Assembly: GCA_018702955.1 (NCBI GenBank)
Contig: JABJEK010000066.1
Coordinates: 1-64,000, forward strand
Length of the DNA stretch: 64,000 bases
From: Rhodospirillaceae bacterium
Lineage (GTDB): Bacteria; Pseudomonadota; Alphaproteobacteria; UBA6615
Reading direction: 5' to 3'
Part shown: positions 18,336 through 27,332 of the stretch, piece after piece
Layout of the letters: every line of letters starts with the position of its first letter
Numbering within the stretch: the first letter of the stretch is position 1
Made by a program: the position numbers and the translations under genes
Notes under the pieces: model-generated
Databases searched by the model: none
What the model saw: only the letters and a program-made list of their open reading frames with translations
Told to the model about the DNA's origin: nothing

Positions 18336-19958
18336 TCAAGCTTCCGGGAGCTGATGATCACCGAACTGCGCGCGAAGTTCGGTCTTGAGGATTTTGCCCG
18401 TCGCACCCAGCGGTAGTGCGTCGATGTAGACCGTATCGTCCGGCAGGCACCATTTCGCCAGCTTGTCGCTCAGGAATGCCGTCATTTCGGCATGGCTCGG
18501 TGTTTTGCCTTCTGCGGGTACGATAACCAGGAGGGGGCGCTCGTCCCATTTCGGGTGTGGAATGCCGATGACGGCGGCCTGGGCCACGTCCGGATGGCCC
18601 ATGGCGAGATTTTCGATCTCGATGGAACTGATCCATTCGCCACCCGATTTGATGACGTCTTTTGACCGGTCCGTGATCTCCATATAGCCCTCGGGGTCGA
18701 TGGTGGCGACATCGCCCGTCGCGAACCAGCCTTCGGCGTCATGGGCCTCGGATTCTTCCATCTTGAAATAGTTATCGATGACCCAGGGGCCGCGGACCTG
18801 CAAGTCGCCAAATGCCTTGCCATCATGCGGGAGCGGCTTGCCGGCATCATCTGTGATCCGCATCTCGACCCCGAACACCGGCCGGCCCTGCTTGGCCTGC
18901 AGGCGCAGCCGTTTGGTTTCGTCGGTCATCGACGGTTTGGGAATGGAGATTGCGCCCAGGGGGCTTGTCTCGGTCATGCCCCAGGCATGACGAACCTCCA
19001 CGCCATAATCGTCCTGAAACTCGCGGATCATCGATTCCGGGCATGCGGACCCGCCGATCACCGTACGTTTGAGGGACGGCGCGTTGGACGAGGTCTCGCG
19101 CCAGTGCGCGAGCAACATCAGCCAGATTGTCGGCACGCCGGCTGCAAGTGTGACGCCTTCATTGACCAGCAATTCGTGAATACTGGCGCCATCGAGCTTC
19201 GGTCCGGGAAACACCAGCTTGGCGCCCACCATGGTCGCGCCATAGGGAATGCCCCAGGCGTTGACGTGGAACATCGGGACCACCGGCAGGATCACTTCGC
19301 TTTCGCCCATATGCAGTACATCCGGCAGCGCCGAGGCGTAGGCATGGATCATGGTCGACCGGTGGCTGAACAGCGCACCCTTCGGGTTGCCGGTCGTGCC
19401 TGACGTGTAACAGAGGGATGAGGCCGTCTTCTCGTCGAATTCCGGCCAGGTCAGATCGTCGGAATGACCCTCGATCAGTTCCTCATAGCAATAGACGTTC
19501 GACAGACCTGTCTCCGGCATGTGTTCGCGATCGGTCATGACGATCACGCCCTTCAGTCCGCGCAGCTCGTCGGCCACGTTCTCGATCAGGGAGACGAGAT
19601 TCAGATCGACGAAGACGAAAGAGTCTTCGGCATGGTTCATGATGTAGGTGAGCTGGCTCGAGTGCAGGCGAGGGTTGAGCGTATGGGTGACGGCGCCGAT
19701 TCCCGACACCGCGTAGTAGATTTCGAAATGCCGATGGGTATTCCAGGCCATGGTGGCGATCCGGTCGCCGAGTTTGACGTCGAGCGCCTGCAGCGCTTTG
19801 GCGAGCTGGCGGGCCCGCTTATGGGCGTCCCGGTAGGTGTAGCGGTGGATCGGGCCTTCAACTGTGCGGGTCACGATCTCGCGGTCACCGGATGTGAAAT
19901 CGGCATGCTGCAGCAGGCTCGAAATCAGCAGCGGCTTGTCCATGATTCGTCCAAGCAT
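18336..19958 (-). CDS. AMP-forming acyl-CoA synthetase
   Basis: A 540-residue ANL-superfamily ligase. P-loop [11 protein letters not shown] near residue 190, the A5-type GMTETSPLG, the A7 hinge [18 protein letters not shown] and the A10 lysine region [10 protein letters not shown] are all present, so it should form acyl-adenylate and then acyl-CoA. A GGAGG motif precedes the ATG at 19958. It probably activates a medium-chain or aromatic acid for the CoA-dependent enzymes in this region. The alpha/beta hydrolase upstream is in the same orientation with an 89-nt spacer. Confidence 0.92.
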   Translation of the reverse strand: MLGRIMDKPLLISSLLQHADFTSGDREIVTRTVEGPIHRYTYRDAHKRARQLAKALQALDVKLGDRIATMAWNTHRHFEIYYAVSGIGAVTHTLNPRLHSSQLTYIMNHAEDSFVFVDLNLVSLIENVADELRGLKGVIVMTDREHMPETGLSNVYCYEELIEGHSDDLTWPEFDEKTASSLCYTSGTTGNPKGALFSHRSTMIHAYASALPDVLHMGESEVILPVVPMFHVNAWGIPYGATMVGAKLVFPGPKLDGASIHELLVNEGVTLAAGVPTIWLMLLAHWRETSSNAPSLKRTVIGGSACPESMIREFQDDYGVEVRHAWGMTETSPLGAISIPKPSMTDETKRLRLQAKQGRPVFGVEMRITDDAGKPLPHDGKAFGDLQVRGPWVIDNYFKMEESEAHDAEGWFATGDVATIDPEGYMEITDRSKDVIKSGGEWISSIEIENLAMGHPDVAQAAVIGIPHPKWDERPLLVIVPAEGKTPSHAEMTAFLSDKLAKWCLPDDTVYIDALPLGATGKILKTELRAQFGDHQLPEA

Positions 19959-20047
19959 GGACGGTCCTCCCCTTAAACCCGATGTTGGTCACCGGTTCGT
20001 TTGCGAAGTATCAACCGGCTTGGGGGCCGGCTCAAGGGGCCATGCGT

Positions 20048-20848
20048 CTAGTGTGTGACCCGTCGCAGAAAGTCGAGACAGATCTCCGCGAAGCCATCGG
20101 GGTCCTCCATCAGCGCCACATGCCCCGTCCCCTCGAGGATTTTGAGCTCAGAACCCGGAATCTGCGCGTGAATCTCGGCCGAGAGATGCGGAGATGCGAT
20201 TAGGTCGAGATCGGAACAGGTTACGAGCGTCGGGACGTTGATGGTTGGCAAGCGGTCGTAGGTATCCCCGACGATGCAGGCCTCAAGCTGGCCAACCCAG
20301 CCTGCGTTGACCGGTGATTTTTCCAGCAGGAACTGGCGGTGGGCATCCATCTCCCCCACATGGGCGTCGTAATAGGCGCTGGCGTGCAGCGCCAGCATGC
20401 TGATCTCGGCCAGCGCCACCCGCTGGTCGTGCTCGGCCAGATAGAGGCGGGTCTCCTGGAATTTCTTGAGCCGCGCGCCGTTCCGGGTCCAGCTGTGGTG
20501 GATTCCGAGACTGAGGACACGTTCGGGGTGATTCAACGCGAGTTCCTGGGAGATATGACCGCCCATGGAAAAACCCATCACATGGGCCTGATCGATACCG
20601 GCGCTGTCGAGGACATGAGCCGCGTCATCGGCCATGTCGGCCAGGCTGTAGCCGCGCTCGGGCACGCTGGACGCGCCGACACCACGGTTGTCGAACACGA
20701 TGGTGCGAAAAGAGGGTGCGAAGTGCGGAATCTGGCCCGCCCAGAAGCCCAGATCGTGCCCCGTGCCGCTCACAAGGATCAGGGGCGGTCCGTCCCCGTG
20801 AATCTCGTAATTGATCTCAACGCCTTCGCGCGGCGGGGTCATGGGCAT
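20048..20848 (-). CDS. Alpha/beta hydrolase (enol-lactonase/esterase type)
   Basis: A 266-residue alpha/beta hydrolase. The oxyanion region LVSGTGHDLGFW, nucleophile elbow GFSMGGH (Ser), the acid in CSDLDLIA and the final histidine GTGHVAL form a complete triad. Overall form resembles 3-oxoadipate enol-lactonase and meta-cleavage hydrolases. A GGAG motif precedes the ATG. It is upstream of the acyl-CoA synthetase and may release the acid which that enzyme activates. Confidence 0.85.
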   Translation of the reverse strand: MPMTPPREGVEINYEIHGDGPPLILVSGTGHDLGFWAGQIPHFAPSFRTIVFDNRGVGASSVPERGYSLADMADDAAHVLDSAGIDQAHVMGFSMGGHISQELALNHPERVLSLGIHHSWTRNGARLKKFQETRLYLAEHDQRVALAEISMLALHASAYYDAHVGEMDAHRQFLLEKSPVNAGWVGQLEACIVGDTYDRLPTINVPTLVTCSDLDLIASPHLSAEIHAQIPGSELKILEGTGHVALMEDPDGFAEICLDFLRRVTH

Positions 20849-20920
20849 GGAAGAACTCCGGAAATGTTGTTCCGGTCAGCATGACCATGCCCGAGTGAGC
20901 GTTCAAGGGCGCGGGAACGG

Positions 20921-20950
20921 AAAACCGCCCCGGGTGAGTACCCGGAGCGG
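20921..20950 (-). terminator. Probable intrinsic terminator of the small membrane protein gene
   Basis: CCGCCCCGGGT, GAGT loop, ACCCGGAGCGG form an 11-bp stem with one mismatch. Reading on the minus strand it is followed by TTTT (AAAA at 20921-20924). A second 9-bp hairpin (20976-20999, CGGGTCTGC / GCAGACCCG) lies between it and the gene stop. Confidence 0.65.
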
Positions 20951-21013
20951 CTCCAAAATCATCAAATGTCACCTTCGGGTCTGCGTAGCAGCAGACCCGG
21001 AGGCTGAAGCCCT

Positions 21014-21253
21014 CTAACCCGGAGTTCTTTTCGCAAACAGCCAGAGAATGATCGCAACCGCGATCAGTCCGACCACACCGTTGTCGCCAAGTGTCTGGAT
21101 CAAGCTGATCAGCTCACTCACGACGCCGCCGAAGAACGGCAATTCACCGGTGGTAAGGATATCCAGCACAATCGCGAGGGCGATCAGCAGGAGGCCAAGC
21201 TCGGTAACCTGGCCTATCCACTTTTTGACTTTATCCATCATATTTTCGGGCAT
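21014..21253 (-). CDS. Small membrane protein of unknown function
   Basis: A 79-residue protein with two hydrophobic segments (about residues 17-31 and 60-74) joined by a short loop containing GELPFFGGVVSEL. The N-terminus is a charged MDKVKKWIGQ helix. AAGGGG precedes the ATG with good spacing, and two hairpins including a probable terminator follow, so this looks like a genuine single-gene unit. I do not recognise a family. Its upstream side is the AT-rich spacer. Confidence 0.6.
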   Translation of the reverse strand: MPENMMDKVKKWIGQVTELGLLLIALAIVLDILTTGELPFFGGVVSELISLIQTLGDNGVVGLIAVAIILWLFAKRTPG

Positions 21254-21783
21254 GTAGTCCCCTTCTGGGTTATCTCAGACCTATAAGCCTTCGGACCACG
21301 ACATTTTGTGGGCCGCAGGAAGTATCCCACAACATGTTCGAATTCTGTCAAGAAGACGAATACAGTGAAGCTTACAATCACTAAGTAAAAAAATAGTAAT
21401 ATATTCCCGCATTGCCCGAAATATATGTAAACAGTAGAATTAAAGTGCATATATTCCCGTATTTTCGGCATAATAATGGACACTAATACATATATTATTC
21501 TTTGTTGCGTTCTTATTATTGTGTTTTATTTCCAGAATTTGGGTGAGGCGACCAACGCTTGGAACTGCCGCAGAATTAAGCAGACCATGACGACCCGTCA
21601 TATCGATTGGGGTTCGGGTCGAGTAGGGGCAGATTTTTCAGGTCTATCGGGTGCCTGGTGCCCACAAAGTGAACTCGAAGGCGACTGGCGGTTGCAATAC
21701 CCGGCCCGTCAACGCTACATCTCGGCCCTATTGTTTTCCCAGCCGTCGGCATGCGGAAGACCCCGGAAGAAGAGGTAGAACGC
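21254..21783. other. Non-coding AT-rich spacer
   Basis: About 530 nt without a convincing gene. The portion 21340-21540 is strikingly AT-rich compared with the surrounding DNA. It contains a duplicated ATATATTCCCG motif and an ATATATT/AATATAT inverted repeat. The two small ORFs here (21238-21483 minus, 21476-21778 plus) have no ribosome binding site or recognisable domain. It presumably carries the promoters of the small membrane protein and of the flavin reductase. Confidence 0.6.
21399..21459. repeat. Direct repeat ATATATTCCCG, 50 nt apart
   Basis: ATATATTCCCG occurs at 21399-21409 and again at 21449-21459, each followed by C/T-ATT. The first copy also forms an inverted repeat with AATATAT at 21420-21426. 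They lie in the AT-rich spacer and could be paired binding sites for a regulator of either flanking gene. Confidence 0.5.
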
Positions 21784-22284
21784 ATGCCGGAAGCATCCTT
21801 CGACAGTCGCGAGTTTCGCAACGCATTGGGCAATTTCGCGACCGGTGTCACGATCATTACGGCCAAGGGCGAAAACGGAGAACAGGTCGGGGTAACCGCC
21901 AGCTCCTTCAATTCGGTATCGCTCGATCCGCCGCTCATTCTCTGGAGCCTCGACCGAAGTTCAGCAAGCCTGCAGGTTATCGAGGCGGCGAGCCACTTCT
22001 GTGTGCACATTCTGAGTGACACCCAGGGCGACGAATGCATGGCGTTCGCGAAAACCGGTACCGACAAGTTTGCCGATCTCGAATGCGAAGAGGGTCTGGG
22101 CGGCGCGCCGCTCATCGAAGGTTGCCTGGCGCGCTTTGAATGCAGAAACGTTGTGCATCACGACGGGGGAGATCACGAGATCATCGTCGGCGAAGTCGAA
22201 CGTTTCGAAGTACAGGACGGCAAGCCGCTGGTTTTCTTCCGCGGCAAGTTGAGCAATCTCGCCCCGCACGCCGGCGACGCCTGA
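21784..22284 (+). CDS. Flavin reductase-like domain protein
   Basis: About 166 residues of the split-barrel FMN-binding flavin reductase family, with the hallmark GNFATGVTIITA near residue 15 and GVTASSFNSVSLDPPLILW. These supply reduced flavin to two-component monooxygenases. ATG 21784 follows AGAGGTAGAAC; the ORF-track start at 21751 is less well placed. No obvious partner monooxygenase is adjacent; the FAD monooxygenase at 45-46.7 kb is a single-component type. Confidence 0.85.
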   Translation: MPEASFDSREFRNALGNFATGVTIITAKGENGEQVGVTASSFNSVSLDPPLILWSLDRSSASLQVIEAASHFCVHILSDTQGDECMAFAKTGTDKFADLECEEGLGGAPLIEGCLARFECRNVVHHDGGDHEIIVGEVERFEVQDGKPLVFFRGKLSNLAPHAGDA

Positions 22285-22408
22285 ATATGCGTGCTGTCGG
22301 CTTGCTTGGAGTCCCCCTGTTTCCAATACCCGGCTATAATCAACGAGCACATCCGCACAGTCGGATGCCTGAACAGAGGCGCTTGCGCCCATGGAGGAGA
22401 ATTCGGTC

Positions 22409-23908
22409 ATGAATACCTTGGACCACTGGATTAACGGAGCGGCTTCTGCCGGTACATCCGATCGTATGGGCCCCGTGTTCAATCCGGCGACGGGCGAGCA
22501 GGTGGCACAGGTGCATCTGGCGAGCGGCGCGGATGTCGATACCGCCGTTGCAGCGGCGAAGGCCGCACTACCCGAATGGTCTGCGACGCCCCCCCTGCGG
22601 CGCGCCCGGATCATGTTCCGCTTCAACGAGCTGATCCTGGAGCACACCGACGAGTTGGCCGAGTTGATCACCCTCGAACACGGTAAAACGATCGATGACG
22701 CCAAGGGCGACATCCTGCGTGGCCGCGAGGTCGTGGAATATGCATGCGGTATTCCGCATCTTCTGCGCGGCGACTTTACCGAGGATGTCGGGACCGGCGT
22801 GGACGCCTATTCAATCCGCCAGGCAGTGGGTGTTTGCACGGGGATTACACCGTTCAATTTCCCGGCGATGATTCCTCTCTGGATGTTCCCGCTGTCGATT
22901 GCCTGTGGCAACACCTTCATTCTCAAGCCGTCGGAGCGTGATCCGTCATGCCCCTTCCGGCTTGTTGAGCTGGCGCATGAAGCCGGCGTCCCCGAAGGGG
23001 TCATCAACATGGTCAACGGCGACAAGGAAGCCGTCGACGCGCTCCTGACCCATGCCGATGTCGACGCCGTTTCCTTCGTCGGTTCGACCCCGGTGGCCTC
23101 CTACATTTATGCCACGGCCGCCGAGCACGGAAAGCGCGTCCAGGCGCTCGGTGGTGCGAAGAACCATATGGTGGTGATGCCCGATGCGGACATCGAACAG
23201 GCAAGCGACGCGCTCATTGGCGCAGGTTACGGATCTGCGGGGCAGCGTTGCATGGCGGTCTCCGTCGCGGTTGCAGTTGGCGATGACACGGCTGATGCCC
23301 TGGTAAACACGCTGACGCCCAAGATCGAAGAGTTGAAGATCGGCCCGGGGAATGCCGACGATATCGAAATGGGGCCGGTTGTCACCAAGCAGGCCCATGA
23401 TCGCATCCTGAACCTGATCGACCAGGGTGTGGCCGACGGTGCGACCCTCGCGGTCGATGGCCGCGGCCTCAAACTTCAGGGTTACGAGAATGGCTACTTC
23501 ATGGGTGGCACCTTGTTTGACCATGTGACCGAGGACATGAGCATCTACACCGAAGAGGTCTTTGGACCCGTTCTGGCGGTTGTGCGCGCGAAAGACTACG
23601 AGACCGCGCTCGACATGGTGAACCGCAATGAGTACGGCAACGGCACCGCGATCTTCACCAAGGACGGAGATGCCGCACGCGACTTCACCGACCGGGTGCA
23701 GATCGGCATGGTCGGCGTGAATGTGCCGATCCCGGTGCCGGTCGCGTATCACAGCTTCGGTGGCTGGAAACGCTCTCTGTTCGGTGACACGCACATGCAC
23801 GGCATGGAGGGCGTCCGCTTTTATACGCGGCTCAAGGCGGTCACATCGCGCTGGCCCAAGTCAGGTGTGCGTGAAGGTCACAGCCTCACCATGCCGACAA
23901 TGCAGTGA
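22409..23908 (+). CDS. mmsA: CoA-acylating methylmalonate-semialdehyde dehydrogenase
   Basis: A 499-residue aldehyde dehydrogenase of the MmsA group. Catalytic cysteine in GSAGQRCMAV near residue 280. The position of the general-base glutamate of ordinary ALDHs reads QALGGAKNH, as expected for MmsA, which lacks that glutamate. It oxidatively decarboxylates (methyl)malonate semialdehyde to acetyl- or propionyl-CoA in valine, inositol or beta-alanine catabolism. The start at 22409 follows GGAGGAGA. Its stop overlaps the start of the ABC ATPase by 4 nt. Confidence 0.9.
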   Translation: MNTLDHWINGAASAGTSDRMGPVFNPATGEQVAQVHLASGADVDTAVAAAKAALPEWSATPPLRRARIMFRFNELILEHTDELAELITLEHGKTIDDAKGDILRGREVVEYACGIPHLLRGDFTEDVGTGVDAYSIRQAVGVCTGITPFNFPAMIPLWMFPLSIACGNTFILKPSERDPSCPFRLVELAHEAGVPEGVINMVNGDKEAVDALLTHADVDAVSFVGSTPVASYIYATAAEHGKRVQALGGAKNHMVVMPDADIEQASDALIGAGYGSAGQRCMAVSVAVAVGDDTADALVNTLTPKIEELKIGPGNADDIEMGPVVTKQAHDRILNLIDQGVADGATLAVDGRGLKLQGYENGYFMGGTLFDHVTEDMSIYTEEVFGPVLAVVRAKDYETALDMVNRNEYGNGTAIFTKDGDAARDFTDRVQIGMVGVNVPIPVPVAYHSFGGWKRSLFGDTHMHGMEGVRFYTRLKAVTSRWPKSGVREGHSLTMPTMQ

Positions 23909-24690
23909 CCGCGGACGGCGACACGTCAAAAATTCGCCTCGCCGGGGTGACGCGCAGCTTTGATGGGCTGCGCGCGCTCGATGCGGTGGATATCCAGTTG
24001 GAGCCGCGGCAATCGCTCGTTTTGATTGGTGGTTCGGGCAGCGGTAAATCCCTGCTGCTCAAATGCATTCTCGGGCTGATCGCACCGGACGCGGGTTCCA
24101 TCGAAGTCGATGGTGTCGAGACGGTGGGCATGCCGGAAAGTCAGCGCATGGAATGGATGCGTCGCTTCGGCGTTCTGTTCCAGCGCCAGGGGCTGTTTGA
24201 CAGTCTGACCGTCTGGGAGAATGTTTCCTTCCGGCTGTTGCAGAAGAGCGGCACGTCGAGGCACGACGCGCGCGAGATCGCGATTGAAAAGCTGAAGCAG
24301 GTGGGACTGCCGGCAGATACGGCGGACCTGTCGCCGGCCGAACTCTCGGGCGGCATGCAAAAACGCACAGGCCTGGCGCGCGCCATTGCGACAGATCCCG
24401 AGATTTTGTTCCTCGACGAGCCGACAGCGGGCCTCGATCCGATCATGAGCAATATCATCAGCGATCTGATCAACGACCGGGTTGATGACCTGGGTGCGAG
24501 TGCGATCTCGATCGTCAGTGATCTGGCAGTTGTGCGAAGGATCGCCGACACCGTGGTGATGCTGCATGAGGGCCGCGTGGTGTGGAGCGGAACTGTGGCT
24601 GAACTCGATGAGACGGACAACGCCTATGTGCGCCAGTTCGTAAGCCAGTCGATAGAAGGCCCGATCCGGATGCCGGCGCTTGCCGGCTAG
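23905..24690 (+). CDS. ABC transporter ATP-binding protein, MlaF-like
   Basis: A 261-residue ATPase with Walker A GGSGSGKS near residue 42, the Mla-type signature ELSGGMQKRTGLARA and Walker B ILFLDEPTAGLDPIMS. The LSGGMQKR form is typical of MlaF, which powers phospholipid or sterol-type lipid transport with MlaE and an MCE protein. It starts at GTG 23905 inside the mmsA stop (GTGA). No permease or MCE gene is next to it, which is unusual. It converges with the sugar kinase. Confidence 0.87.
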   Translation: MTADGDTSKIRLAGVTRSFDGLRALDAVDIQLEPRQSLVLIGGSGSGKSLLLKCILGLIAPDAGSIEVDGVETVGMPESQRMEWMRRFGVLFQRQGLFDSLTVWENVSFRLLQKSGTSRHDAREIAIEKLKQVGLPADTADLSPAELSGGMQKRTGLARAIATDPEILFLDEPTAGLDPIMSNIISDLINDRVDDLGASAISIVSDLAVVRRIADTVVMLHEGRVVWSGTVAELDETDNAYVRQFVSQSIEGPIRMPALAG

Positions 24691-24696
24691 CGTTGC

Positions 24697-25605
24697 CTAG
24701 TCGGGTTCTACGTCGTCCAGAAGTTCCCAGATCTCCGCGCGACATGGGATGGCGCCACGGCCACCGGGTTTTGAGCTTTTAAGGCCTGCCGCTGCATTGG
24801 CGAACCGGGCTGCCAAATCCAGATCCTTTTCCTCGCCGATGGCGAGCGCGAACGCCCCCAGGAACACATCCCGGGCGCCGAGCTTGTCGATGACCGGCAA
24901 ATCGAGCGCAGCAACGCTTTGCATATGGCCGTCCTCGTTGAGCCAGCTGAACCCATCCCATCCGGCGGTGACACCGACACGAGCCTCGGTCGTCGCGGCA
25001 ACGGCTTCGAGGGCGGTTCGCACATCTGGTGTCCCTGAATACTGCAGCAGCCCGGCGTGCGAGAAGACCACATGGCTGGCCATCTCGATCAGTTCACGGG
25101 GTACCGGGTCTGGACCCGCTTCGCCGTCCAGGATGGCGGGAACTCGGTGATCGTACGCGTTCTGGAGCGCGGGCATCGCTGCTTCGGGCCAGCGCGGGTC
25201 AACCAGAATGGCGCTTGTGTCCTCGATTCTGCCGAACGGGAGCCAGCTCGCGTCCGCATCGAGGTCGCGCCCGGCAAAGATGGTTTCGTGCCGTTCACCG
25301 TTGGCGCTGGTGAGGATCGACGTGACGGGTGACTGGGCGCCCGCGACCAAGCGCACATGCTCGGTCTGAACCCCATGTCGTTTAAGGCCGTCGAGAATCT
25401 GCAGGCCTGTCTCATCGTCGCCAAGCCGTCCCCAGAAAGTGGAGAAACCGCCCAGACGAACCACCGCAACGCTCGCGGTGGCTGCGGTTCCGCCGCCGTA
25501 CTGATTGAAGTCTTGTGCGAACGCGAGATCACCCCCGGTCAGTTCGAAATCGCCCTCGAACACGTGATCGAGGAGCGCGATGCCGACACAGGTGACCTCA
25601 GCCAT
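24697..25605 (-). CDS. PfkB-family carbohydrate kinase, YihV-like
   Basis: A 302-residue ribokinase-fold protein with GGGTAATASVAVVRLGG near residue 37, WGRLGDDETG and a C-terminal catalytic motif LGARDVF, where the usual GAGD is GARD. From memory its closest named relative is E. coli YihV (sulfofructose kinase), which shares the GGGxAATAxVAxxRLG, VDxRW and PGGRxxIP blocks. It starts 9 nt after the soeC stop on the same strand and is probably the last gene of the sulfur operon. Whether it acts on a sulfonated sugar is inference; a general ketohexose or nucleoside kinase is the alternative. Confidence 0.8.
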   Translation of the reverse strand: MAEVTCVGIALLDHVFEGDFELTGGDLAFAQDFNQYGGGTAATASVAVVRLGGFSTFWGRLGDDETGLQILDGLKRHGVQTEHVRLVAGAQSPVTSILTSANGERHETIFAGRDLDADASWLPFGRIEDTSAILVDPRWPEAAMPALQNAYDHRVPAILDGEAGPDPVPRELIEMASHVVFSHAGLLQYSGTPDVRTALEAVAATTEARVGVTAGWDGFSWLNEDGHMQSVAALDLPVIDKLGARDVFLGAFALAIGEEKDLDLAARFANAAAGLKSSKPGGRGAIPCRAEIWELLDDVEPD

Positions 25606-25614
25606 ATCCTGTCC

Positions 25615-26562
25615 CTAGACCTCTGAGGCGCCGTAATAGAGTGAGGCGGCATGGCGCGCTTCGGCAAAAAACAGCCAGCGCTCGATCAGGATTCCCATCG
25701 CCGCGAATATCAGCGCGACGATGGACGCTGCCGTGGCGAACGGGGCCGGCAGGAGGCCTGCGATGACCAGGGCAAGTGCGGTGGCAACGCCGCCGACGAC
25801 GAGCGCGATCTTGCGCAGCCGTGCGGCATGTTTGCGGGCGATCGTGTAGCCCATCTCACGCATGACGTAATTCTCGCTGCTGTGTGGAGATTCCAGCAGC
25901 CGGACCGTGCCGATCGCGCCCAGGCCCGTTGCCGATTCCGCCGTTGCGACGGGCTTTGCATTATCAATCTGGCGCCAATAGGCGATTTTCAGCATCCATG
26001 CCGCAAGTGTGATCACGGCTGCACACCAGGCGATAAGACCGGGCGTGGGCCAAAACAGCGACGCGATGGCGATCAGAAGGACGGCGCCCGTGGACATGGC
26101 GAAGGCGATGTACAGCGGCACGACCAGCGGTGTTGACCAGCGCGGGATGGCGCGGAGGCTCGCATAGATCATGCCCGTACAGCCCACCGTGACGAGAGAT
26201 AGCATCGCGGCGATCAGGCCGGCCCAAATCCAGACGGGGCCGTAGGCGCTAAAGAACAACGATCCAACGGCGAAAATCAAAATCGGCACGTAGGTCACAA
26301 GGGCTGCAACGCCTTCACGGGAAAGCCAGGACGATCGCCATTGGCTCAGCGCGCGCCAGGCCCGCTCGGGATGTCCCAGGTGAAAAGTCGACGAGAGCAA
26401 ACCCGCTGTTATCAGGGCCAACGACACGATAATCACGGACGCGCCGAGGGCCGGGGTCAGGGGAACGATGCCGAGCAGTGCGAGCACCACGAGCCAAACA
26501 ATGGCGCCATAGCCGGCGCCGGATGCAGTGGTGAAAAAAATGACGGAATAGGCGGGGTTCAT
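25615..26562 (-). CDS. soeC: DmsC/SoeC-like membrane anchor subunit of a molybdopterin oxidoreductase
   Basis: A 315-residue protein with eight to nine hydrophobic helices, the size of DmsC-family quinone-reactive anchors. The N-terminus MNPAYSVIFFTTASGAGYG and HLGHPERAWRALSQWRSSWLSREG are family hallmarks. It holds the catalytic and iron-sulfur subunits at the cytoplasmic membrane and passes electrons to the quinone pool. It follows soeB after 20 nt. The name SoeC depends on the SoeA assignment of the catalytic subunit. Confidence 0.85.
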   Translation of the reverse strand: MNPAYSVIFFTTASGAGYGAIVWLVVLALLGIVPLTPALGASVIIVSLALITAGLLSSTFHLGHPERAWRALSQWRSSWLSREGVAALVTYVPILIFAVGSLFFSAYGPVWIWAGLIAAMLSLVTVGCTGMIYASLRAIPRWSTPLVVPLYIAFAMSTGAVLLIAIASLFWPTPGLIAWCAAVITLAAWMLKIAYWRQIDNAKPVATAESATGLGAIGTVRLLESPHSSENYVMREMGYTIARKHAARLRKIALVVGGVATALALVIAGLLPAPFATAASIVALIFAAMGILIERWLFFAEARHAASLYYGASEV

Positions 26563-26582
26563 GTCACTCGTGGTGGCTCTGG

Positions 26583-27332
26583 TTAGCGGGTGAGCATGCG
26601 ATCAACCCAATTGAGGAAATCGCTGCCGGTGTCGGTCGATGCGGGGATGGTTTCGGGGGGTGGCGCGGGCGTCTCGAGATCATGGCGCGTCGATGCGCGG
26701 GGCGGCAGGTACTTGTTCACGGGCTGCATGCCCATTTCGGGCATCAGATCATAGCCGCCACGTTCTGCGACGAGTTGGCTGACGTCGGAGTTCGGATCAC
26801 CGAGATCGCCGAAATGACGCGCGGAGGCCGGGCAGGTCGAAACACAGGCCGGCAACCGGTCTTCAGGCGGCAGGTGCTGGTTCTCTATTCGGTCGATGCA
26901 GAGGGTGCATTTCTTCATCACACCGTCGGCATAATCATACTCGCGCGCGCCGTAAGGGCAGGCCCAGGAACAGAGCTTGCAACCAATGCAGGTGTCGGCG
27001 TTCACCAGGACAATACCGTCGCCCTCGCGCTTGTAGGATGCGCCGGTGGGACACACGGTGACGCAGGCGGGTTCCTCGCAATGCAGGCAACTGCGCGGGA
27101 AGTGAACGGTTCGTCCGCTGTCCCCGTCGCCGGCCTCGAAGCTGTGAACCCGATTGAACCAGACGCCATGCGGATCTGCGCCATACGGCTCTTCATCCGT
27201 CAGGGGTGCGGAATGTCCGCCCGTGTTCCATTCCTTGCAGTTCACAGCACATGCGTGGCAACCGACGCAGATATCCAGGTCGATAACCAGGCCGAGCTTT
27301 CGGCCGTCTGTGGCGGTGGGAAGACTGGTCAT
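26583..27332 (-). CDS. soeB: Four-cluster ferredoxin subunit of the SoeABC-type complex
   Basis: A 249-residue DmsB/SoeB-like protein. Four cysteine clusters are visible: CVGCHACAVNC near residue 22, CLHCEEPACVTVCP, CIGCKLCSWACP, and CTLCIDR with a later CVSTCP. It should carry four [4Fe-4S] centres linking the molybdenum site to the anchor. Its start overlaps the catalytic-subunit stop by 4 nt. No signal peptide is seen, so the complex faces the cytoplasm, as known for SoeABC. Confidence 0.9.
   Translation of the reverse strand: MTSLPTATDGRKLGLVIDLDICVGCHACAVNCKEWNTGGHSAPLTDEEPYGADPHGVWFNRVHSFEAGDGDSGRTVHFPRSCLHCEEPACVTVCPTGASYKREGDGIVLVNADTCIGCKLCSWACPYGAREYDYADGVMKKCTLCIDRIENQHLPPEDRLPACVSTCPASARHFGDLGDPNSDVSQLVAERGGYDLMPEMGMQPVNKYLPPRASTRHDLETPAPPPETIPASTDTGSDFLNWVDRMLTR

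Noticed and set aside
20976-20999. Second hairpin near the small membrane protein gene as a terminator
   Set aside because: A perfect 9-bp stem but no T tract on either strand; the hairpin at 20921-20950 fits better.
21238-21483. Minus-strand 81-codon ORF in the AT-rich island
   Set aside because: It overlaps the small membrane protein start and its own N-terminus is AT-driven; no ribosome binding site.
21476-21778. Plus-strand 100-codon ORF with a hydrophobic start
   Set aside because: The first 20 codons come from AT-rich DNA and read as hydrophobic by composition. The rest is low-complexity and there is no ribosome binding site.
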